Assembly: GCA_021234155.1 (NCBI GenBank)
Contig: JAJEKV010000010.1
Coordinates: 24,259,335-24,323,334 of the forward strand
Direction of reading: 5' to 3'
DNA: 64,000 bases
DNA from: Isoetes taiwanensis
Taxonomy: Eukaryota > Streptophyta > Lycopodiopsida > Isoetales > Isoetaceae
Every line of letters starts with the position of its first letter. Position 1 is the first letter of the stretch. The notes under the pieces are model-generated. The model made no database searches. It saw only the letters and a program-made list of their open reading frames with translations, and was not told the DNA's origin. The position numbers and the translations under genes are program-made. This document shows positions 56,728 to 64,000 of the stretch, piece by piece.

Positions 56728-58375
56728 TTGATGCTCGTGCTTACTTTGGTGGACGCACGCTAGCTATGATTATAAATTTGTATGTTGTTACGACATAGAG
56801 AAAGAAAGCAAACACTATGTCAAATTGTTACTTACATACAAGGATCATCATGGTCCAGACGTGTTCTAACTTAATCAAGAGAAGGTATGACATACACAAT
56901 CATTGCGCTAGTAGAGTTTTCATGTATTTATTTAACTTCACTTCTTTAATAGGGAGGAAAATGCAGACGATAATTAAGACTTCCGATAAATGTTGCAAGT
57001 TCAATGCACAGAAAGTTTGATGTGGGCACAATGCGTATTTACTATTTTTCCTCCTTAAATTCATATCTATCAGATATTAGTAATATTGCTTGCTTGATTC
57101 CAAATTATAACATCTAAGTTTATATTAGAACTAAGAGGTGCAATAATGCTCATGAAGTTGCATACCCAATCTTCATCTATTGGTCTACGCACAATGGCAT
57201 GCCATCGCTTGGGTTACTTAGTTTCAACAAGGTCCCACACAAATATCTCCCTACCTAATATCTTGTAAATTATTGTCTTGGGCACTACAACATATGCGAG
57301 TGCTAATCTAGTTGGTTTGAGATTATATTGAGTGACATGGAATTGGCGTGGACCATGGAAGGAATTCTAGACTAAATAAGAGTTGTGTGAAGCATTGGAG
57401 CAACCGGCATACCATATAATGGGCATTTTCTAGTTTTTAAATCTGCCATTTTATGGCCTCTTTTGTTGATCCTTGAAAGAATAGCATAGACCGTAATTGT
57501 TGTTAAGTTGTAGCCTCCGCCAAAGTTCCTTAACAAACTCTTTCAAGAATGGAATGGCTCTGAGAAGAAATTTGTTGCCACATTCAAAAATCATTCAAAT
57601 ATGGCAACCTTCCAATTTCTCCGTGATATTGTACAATTCAATCTATTCTTGTCCAAAATTTCAATACCCCCATAGATGTTATTCTATAAAGCTCAAGATG
57701 GTGCATGAGATAAATATCAATTACAGCCAAATATCAATGCCATGATCTTGTTTGCAAAGTTTATGAAATAAATAAGATTACACATTTATCAATAATGGAA
57801 GGTCTTGAATACATATTCTACCAATCAACCCATAGGGATCAGACATCCCATATTCCAGGAACAATCTTACTCTATTCAAAAACCAGTTTCTAGACATCAA
57901 GCTCAACCCACAGTGTATTTGAGTAACCTTGAACTGCATCTTTAAAGGTTATGTAACTTGATAAATTTGAGAAAATGTCTTTAACCGGGTTTCAACCTGT
58001 TTTTTGCAAAAAGGGGAAAAGGTAAGCCTTTACATACAAAAACGAGATTGCTCCAGAAAAGTTTTAGTGTTATGGCTTGTTCATGCAATTTGTTTATAAA
58101 ATACAAAGATCAAATATGGAAATCATAGGCCAACTTAAATAGTGTGCTAATGTGTTTATATCGACCGCCATCGAGAGAGAGTGAGAAATACTTGAAACAA
58201 GAGCTGCATTGAATGAATTGACTCCTTCCAATCTTGCTAAAAGAAAGTACAGGTGCTGGAGAGAGTTGCCCATTCGGTGTCTTTAATACACATCTATACT
58301 TTAATTATGGATTGATGAAGGGCAGCAGAAGAGTTATTTCTTTGTATCTAGTTATTCATCTTCCCCTGTTTGTAT
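56728..58375. other. Non-coding stretch
   Basis: No gene is seen. On the minus strand near 57430 the wording CPLYGMPVAPMLHTTL recalls a LINE zinc-finger end, but it is too weak to call. Confidence 0.35.
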
Positions 58376-58445
58376 GGGTCCCATGACCTATTGGTCTCCG
58401 TGGACGTTAAAAAACTATTCTATTCTATTCTATTCTATTCATTAG
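58376..58445 (+). mobile_element. LINE 3' tail (plus strand) with (ATTCT)n
   Basis: GGGTCCCATGACCTATTGGT, CTCCGTGGACGTTAAAAAAC, then five ATTCT units. It is the cleanest pentanucleotide tail of the family in the window. Confidence 0.75.
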
Positions 58446-60836
58446 TGCATCTTTTGCTCTCATGTCTTTTACATTGAAAAGGAATGGGATGAAACGGAAT
58501 GTGTAAAAATGTGGTTTGACGGGAATGTGGACAATTCATAATAAGAAAAAATTGTACCATGACATGCTCCCGAGGATTAGCTATAGTGGTGCTACATATA
58601 ATGAAAGTTGGAGAAAATGCAACTCCTTTGGTGTCTCTAGCAAACTCTAAAGAGTATTTACTGGACTGGAATCCTTTTTCTGACTGGGTTCATTTAAGAT
58701 TACCTTATCTAGTATGGAGGAAGCTTTGGAACACATTAGACCAACTTGAAAATAGAACATTATACACTTACAAAGAATAAGATCAATACCTCAGCCAAAA
58801 GGGGTATGGCGTTATTGGCATATCAAAATGTTTTTGTGCAAGAACAAGTTATTCTCTCATTTCTTGCATTTTTGTCAATTGTTCCTATAGTACATAAGGA
58901 AAATTTATCAGTTCAGGAAATACACAAACTAATATAATATGTCATCATCGTGATACACTAACACTCAAGAAAATAAAAACTCAAAAAATTATTCGCTCAC
59001 TCACCCGGGCTTTGTTTTCAAGAGCTCCAAACCCACCTCAAGATCGCATTCCCCGGCCCTTTTCAGAGTGTCTTATCCTTACTTTACTTTTAAATTCAAA
59101 ACCCGAAAAATGCCAGAGTCTATAACATCCAATCCCCCATGCTAATTTTTGTGTCTATTCATCATCAATGAGATCCTACGTGTGGAACTGAGAAATAGCA
59201 AAAATGATTATTCTGGTCTGTGTGCAGAAAATGCATATAGGAAACAAAGGGCGGTTCTCAACTTTAAGAATGCTTAACCAAAAGAAGAAACGAGCAAACC
59301 AATTTGAAGTTAATTTGTAGTGAAAATATGCATAAGATACAAATTTATAGTCGGTGAAAGGGGAAAACATGACAAGCATTAGCACATGAAAGCATATGAC
59401 AGCAGAAGGAACAGAGCATGTGGAGGAGAGAGACATTTTAAAGCTTAGGAAGAAATGGAACAAGGAGTTCTACTTAGACATAGGACATATTATAATATTT
59501 TTAAGTGCTTAGACACAATGCAATCCGACCCATCTCTTAGTTGTTTCTGTGAATTGTAACTTTATGCCTTGTAACGATGCATTCAATGCTCCCACTTTCT
59601 CCACCAAATCAAGTTCATCCTGAAAATTAGAGAATATAAAAAAATTTTAAGCAACAAGATTCAAAAAAACTTCATAAAAGAAAGCCACCTCCATCATTAC
59701 TAACTAAGGACCAGCCATCTTATTTTGATGGATGCACATCCATAAAAATCAAAAAAGAATGTTCACTTGTGGACTCCATGCCCATAAAAAGTGGACATCC
59801 GAAGTTTCCTCCTTATTTCGCAAATTAAGTCCTTTCGCTTCAATAGCACATGACACATGAAGAGATAATATTTGCACAAAAGCCATCATGATTCGCCATT
59901 TCTTTTGCACCATCCACATTAGCAATTAGCGCAAGTGAGAGCCTTTATGCTATGCCATATTTTAAATGCAAGAAACAATGTAGGTGGTGCATGGCATCTT
60001 GCAAGGGTTGCTTGCTATGAATGAACAGCTTGCCCCCGAGTCGCCCGAAAGATGATGCATCAATTGCTTGCTATTAAAAACAAATAAAATTTCACAACAT
60101 GAGTACTAAAACCCATCTATGACAATAATGGTAGACAATCGATGCTTCGCAGGTGTAAGATCCATGGTCTAGAGGAACTTTGATGAAAAAGAGCTCGCTG
60201 TAGTGTAAGTGGAAGCAAGTTTATAGAGTCCATGATGTTCACATGTTTAAGACGCTATATTCAAAGCCTATGGTGTGTTTCTAAGCTAAAGCCCATCTAA
60301 GAAGGCCGAGACAATTTTAATAAACGGCAGGGTAAGCAAAGTCAGCAGGAAGGATCGCCAAACTCCGAGGCCAAACCCGGACAGAGAATTACTTGGGTTT
60401 CTAATTTCTTGGCCCTAGGATTCAAATTAGAGAACCTGACGACTAAAAATGATTTCTCGTGACGGGCAGACATGTGGCATAGCTAGAATTTCAGGAAAGC
60501 TGCAGCTCTCAAGTTAGGCAACCCCGCTAAACATATCTTTATCTCACTTAAAAATGCCAAGAAATTGTGGATCAGAAAGCTTCCACTCACGCCACTAGTT
60601 GCCGTAACAAAACATTCCATCTATTAGCAAAGAATCTACACCCCTCTATCTGTACAACTAGGGCGCATGCCATTGCAGCCGTTTCTCCAAAATTTTGACA
60701 GCATATAATGCTCTAATTGAATCTACAACTTCTCTATACGTGACTTCCCGGTGCAGCATGTTTGCAAAATATGCTAGAATATTCTCCCCACGGTCTAAAC
60801 GGGGTTGCGAATCTTTATCCACGATCATTTTCTAAA
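58446..60836. other. Non-coding stretch
   Basis: No gene, RNA or clear repeat is recognised. Open frames up to 95 aa have no motif. Confidence 0.4.
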
Positions 60837-60853
60837 CACGTGAAAATCACGTG
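60837..60853 (+). promoter_or_regulatory. Paired G-box/ABRE motifs
   Basis: Two CACGTG hexamers at 60837-60842 and 60848-60853 are separated by AAAAT. The second extends to the ABRE core ACGTGGC. They sit about 215 bp before the bZIP start codon. Group A bZIPs bind such sites, so the gene may once have been ABA-responsive or self-regulated. Confidence 0.5.
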
Positions 60854-61052
60854 GCACCATATACTTGGCGGCGCCCCTAGTCCATTTTGCCACCTTGAGG
60901 TTTTTCAAGTTCTGCGGTTTTGGTCGGGATTGCTCCACGGACTTGCAAGCTCGGATTTTAGGTATGATTTCCCAGTATTACCTCTAGCGATTTTGAAGCT
61001 TAAATACGGTGATCCAGCTTTAATTGATTTGTCGTACATTTTGACCTAAGCT

Positions 61053-62495
61053 TTGGCCGGAAGAGATTTGGTCATGGGCGCCGTTAGTCTTCCAGAAATT
61101 GAATCTGACAGCGTCCATTTTTCAAAACGGATGAAAGTTTGTAGGAAAACAATGGAAACCATGTCAGATGAAGCAGAACACTCTGAAATGAATCCTTGCT
61201 CTTCTAAGCCAAGAGGACGATTCCAAAGATATTCCGTCAGAATCTCAAGAAGATTACATGTCTAGTAAGTTAGGCGAGCTTGCAACGAAGAGCTTAGATG
61301 CAGAGGAATATACTGAGGAAGCTTCAAGGCCCAATATAGAACAGATAAATCACTCTGGAGACTTCTGAGACCGAAGTTTTAGAAAGGAAAGGTTCCTAAA
61401 TTTACAGTCTATTTTGAGTAGGAAAACCCTGGATGATATTTGGAAGGATATTCAGCATCGTTTAAATGAAGGCGGGTTGGAGTGGATGAGGAAGTTCCAG
61501 ACAATATGGTGGGGGTATGGACATTAGAGGATTTTCTTGTAAAGGTAGGTGTAGTGAAAGACGATGTGAGTACTCAAATGACCAGACTGTGAACCTGTAC
61601 AGAGGTATTTATAACGAGGAATTTATACAAATGCATCATGATCATGGCAATATGCAAGACATTGGGGACATGAAGCTACTCTGATACCTGATCTAATGTC
61701 GCAAAAAGACGGAGTATGATTTTAAAGATAACATTATTTCAGGTGGTGGACGAGTTTCTAAGGCTCGAATGAGGTTGCAGGAAACAGCCGAGGCATGAGG
61801 GCCAGGAAGAGAGCCACATTTGTAAGTTCAAATTCTTCGGCCAGGATGGTTTGGAAGGCAATCTTTGTGGGGACTGGGGCTGATACATCTGGAGCTGGGT
61901 TTTATATGTGTCAGATGGTACCTGGGGGCAGTGTAAATGCCATTTCCTCTGACATGAAATGTTGATGGACCATGCGCAAGCACCAAGAAGAGGAGCAGAA
62001 AAGATGTTATTGAGTGGCTGATCCTCGTCAACGTCGTATGATCAGAAATAGGGAGTCAGCTGCTGATCGCGGGAAAGGGAAGCAGGTAACTTGCTATATA
62101 TAAAATGTGTAACATAATGTGACTGTTAACTAACCACCAGATATGCCATTCATTGTCCATGGTAAGTGCCATATACGTTTGTGGAAGAGCTAAAATGTGG
62201 AAGGTGCCATATAAACGCTAGGATCTCAAGAACTATAAGCATATTTTGAGCATATACTTAATCATCAGTTAGCTTGATGCATTTGTCAAGGGAGCTTATA
62301 TGGCAGTCCAGCATTCCTGTATATAGGGTAGAAAAAATTTGAGGGATTATCAGTAAAACAAAATTATATTCTTTAATGAAACTAAGATTTCTTTGGGCTG
62401 TACTATTGAAAAGTTCAGGTTTATTTCAGGCTTATACTGCAGAGCTAGAGAAAAGAGTGGAAAACCTCAAAGAAGAAAAATGCAAGGCTAAGTAA
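61053..62495 (+). pseudogene. Group A bZIP transcription factor (ABI5/AREB/ABF-like), broken
   Basis: From the ATG at 61053 or 61074 (MGAVSLPEIESDSVHFSKRM) the path shifts frame to MSSKLGELATKSLDAEEYTE (about 61259). The conserved motifs of ABA-related bZIPs follow: LQSILSRKTLDDIWKDIQ (about 61403) and TLEDFLVKVGVVKDD (about 61534). Near the end are KKRSRKDVIE and the basic region RQRRMIRNRESAADRGKGKQ, closing at a GTAACT donor (62086). After an intron, exon 62430-62495 gives the zipper start AYTAELEKRVENLKEEK and then a stop. Normal family members read RxRARKQ before the intron, so DRGKGKQ has lost key arginines. Several stops and shifts make it a pseudogene. Confidence 0.78.
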
Positions 62496-64000
62496 AGACA
62501 AGAAGTATCAATGTTTCTTTGATGTTAATGGATAGTCTATTAAACTGGAATCTGAAGTTCATCTTTGTTGCAGGTAGAAAGGGCTTTTGAATGGAACCTG
62601 AAGGTATAAGTCCTTCTTAACCAGAGAAGATAAAGGAATGCTTTTTCCTGGTTTGAATACTCTTTGAAGTTTTGTGGTTTTGCTCCAACAATATCTTGCT
62701 TCAAGATGCTGCTTTATTTTTTCCAGCATGTTTTTTAGGATTTTCCATTTCCTGTAGGCATTGTCTTTTAATTTGTATTTAGAATGTTCTTGTCTGTTCA
62801 AGCTGCAGTACTTAAATCACCAGGAATGTTATTTATTTTTGACGAGAGACTGCTGACATGTCCTATTCTGTAATACAGATCATGAACCATTTGTTATCAG
62901 ATGTCAGTATGCTAGGGACAAGAATGCTCAGAAGATCACAGACAAATCCTTGGTAACTAGTATGTCAAGAATTTCGAGAGATTTAGTTTTGTACATGAGC
63001 TGGGGTTTTAAAGTAGCAGTTTATTATCTAGAAGTTGGATATGGGTTGTGGCTCCATTTATTCCCCATCGTCAGAATGGGGGTTACAATTGTGTTTTTAT
63101 GTATATGGAGAACCAGAGGAAATAGTAGAAGAATTAGGGACCAAATGTAATTATGGGTAGCAGGCAGGCCACATGGAGAGGCAAAAAGTTCACTTTTTTA
63201 ATTTGTTGAGCTTGGGATTGTATTTACATAGGTTGCACTTTCTCTTCCTGTTGGCCATTGGCTCAATTTGAAAAAAAAGTCAAGTAAGTGCTTCAGTCTT
63301 CAAAATTGTGATGGAATCATCGCTAGATATGCACGTCACCCAAGGAAGCATCTGGTGGAACAACAAGTTGCCAGAAACGTTAAAAATCCTTAGTAATTTA
63401 AATCAGTTGCCTAGGTTTTTTAACTTTTTTGGCGGGAAGATATAAAAGGAAATTATTGGAATGAAAGTATATATATTTTTGTAAAATTACGAGATTTACT
63501 CTATAGCAAAAAATTTGCAGCCTCGACTTGGCAACGGAGAAAATAAATAAATTTGAATTTGAATCTGAACTGGCTTTTTAATCGTTTCAAAACCAAATTG
63601 CTCATTGCAACACAATGGCATAATAGTAGCATGTCCTCTGTTTTTGATTTCGCTCCGCGTGAAAAAAAGGGGAATTGACATTTGTGCGCTAACTAAAAGT
63701 GGCTAGAATGTGACAGGAGGAACTGAGAAAATCAAAATGCCCCCTTATGCTCCTCGTGGCATGATATGATTGGTTCTTTTCGATTGTCTAAGGTTGGTCT
63801 TTTTAGATTCACCAAATGAAAAATAAATTGGTTGGTCCTTCAAGATTCATCTATGATATGGGGGGGCCAAGCCACAACCTACTATGCAATCTTTAAAATG
63901 TTGTGGTGTCAATGGATGCAAATCTTCAATGGATGCAGAGATTTTCCCATGTTCTAAAAATATTTTCGATGTCATTTGTTGATTATATACAAGGCAATGC
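62496..64000. other. Non-coding stretch
   Basis: No gene is recognised. It could include remains of the bZIP 3' region. Open frames up to 80 aa have no motif. Confidence 0.4.

Overview
This window looks like transposon-rich nuclear DNA from a land plant. The evidence is plant-type tRNA-Pro genes, fragments of plant gene families (ABCB transporter, PPR, ABI5/AREB-type bZIP, SNF2, kinesin, TRAPPC1) and a Ty3/Gypsy element of plant type. The DUF7869 transposase-like gene and a PAT-like DIRS element suggest a seed-free vascular plant (fern or lycophyte) rather than an angiosperm, but that placement is inference. Apart from the tRNA genes I see no gene that is clearly intact. Almost every coding stretch is a broken transposon gene or a captured or decayed piece of a host gene.

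Layout. 1-768: two partial Helitrons. 814-1946: five tandem tRNA-Pro genes. 2091-7618: a DIRS/PAT-like tyrosine-recombinase retrotransposon on the minus strand with split direct repeats. 7793-16087: a DUF7869 gene on the minus strand, cut in two by a minus-strand Helitron (9436-15104), which itself holds a plus-strand Helitron (11102-13572) carrying TRAPPC1 and kinesin exon pieces. 16551-16855: a small acidic-protein pseudogene. 20293-22557: a foldback element with 150-bp inverted repeats, whose right arm is split by a Helitron (20763-22542). 22664-26130: a further Helitron, with an empty-site paralogue at 26308-26362. The last two Helitrons are filled with kilobase homopurine tracts. 26480-28960: a mosaic of gene fragments (ABCB, an unknown two-exon gene, a SMARCAD1/CHR19-like helicase, PPR). 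29058-38670: a decayed Ty3/Gypsy element with three zinc knuckles, PR, RT, RNase H, IN and a large extra 3' coding region. 38690-42450: duplicated low-complexity blocks, a LINE tail and a GC-rich block. 47180-51137: a decayed LINE with endonuclease and RT. 52339-60800: one exon-like ORF, more LINE tails and otherwise unrecognised DNA. 60837-62495: a decayed group A bZIP gene with a pair of G-boxes upstream.

How the parts fit. The main theme is one non-autonomous Helitron family (5' TCTTATATTATAA; 3' hairpin GCCCAGCAACGCTGGGC followed by CTAG; insertion between A and T). All five 5' ends and all five 3' ends in the window pair up or run off the left edge. Three insertions are supported by restored sequence: an open frame (DUF7869), an inverted repeat (foldback element) and an empty-site paralogue (26.3 kb). 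No Rep/helicase ORF is present, so the family must be mobilised from elsewhere.
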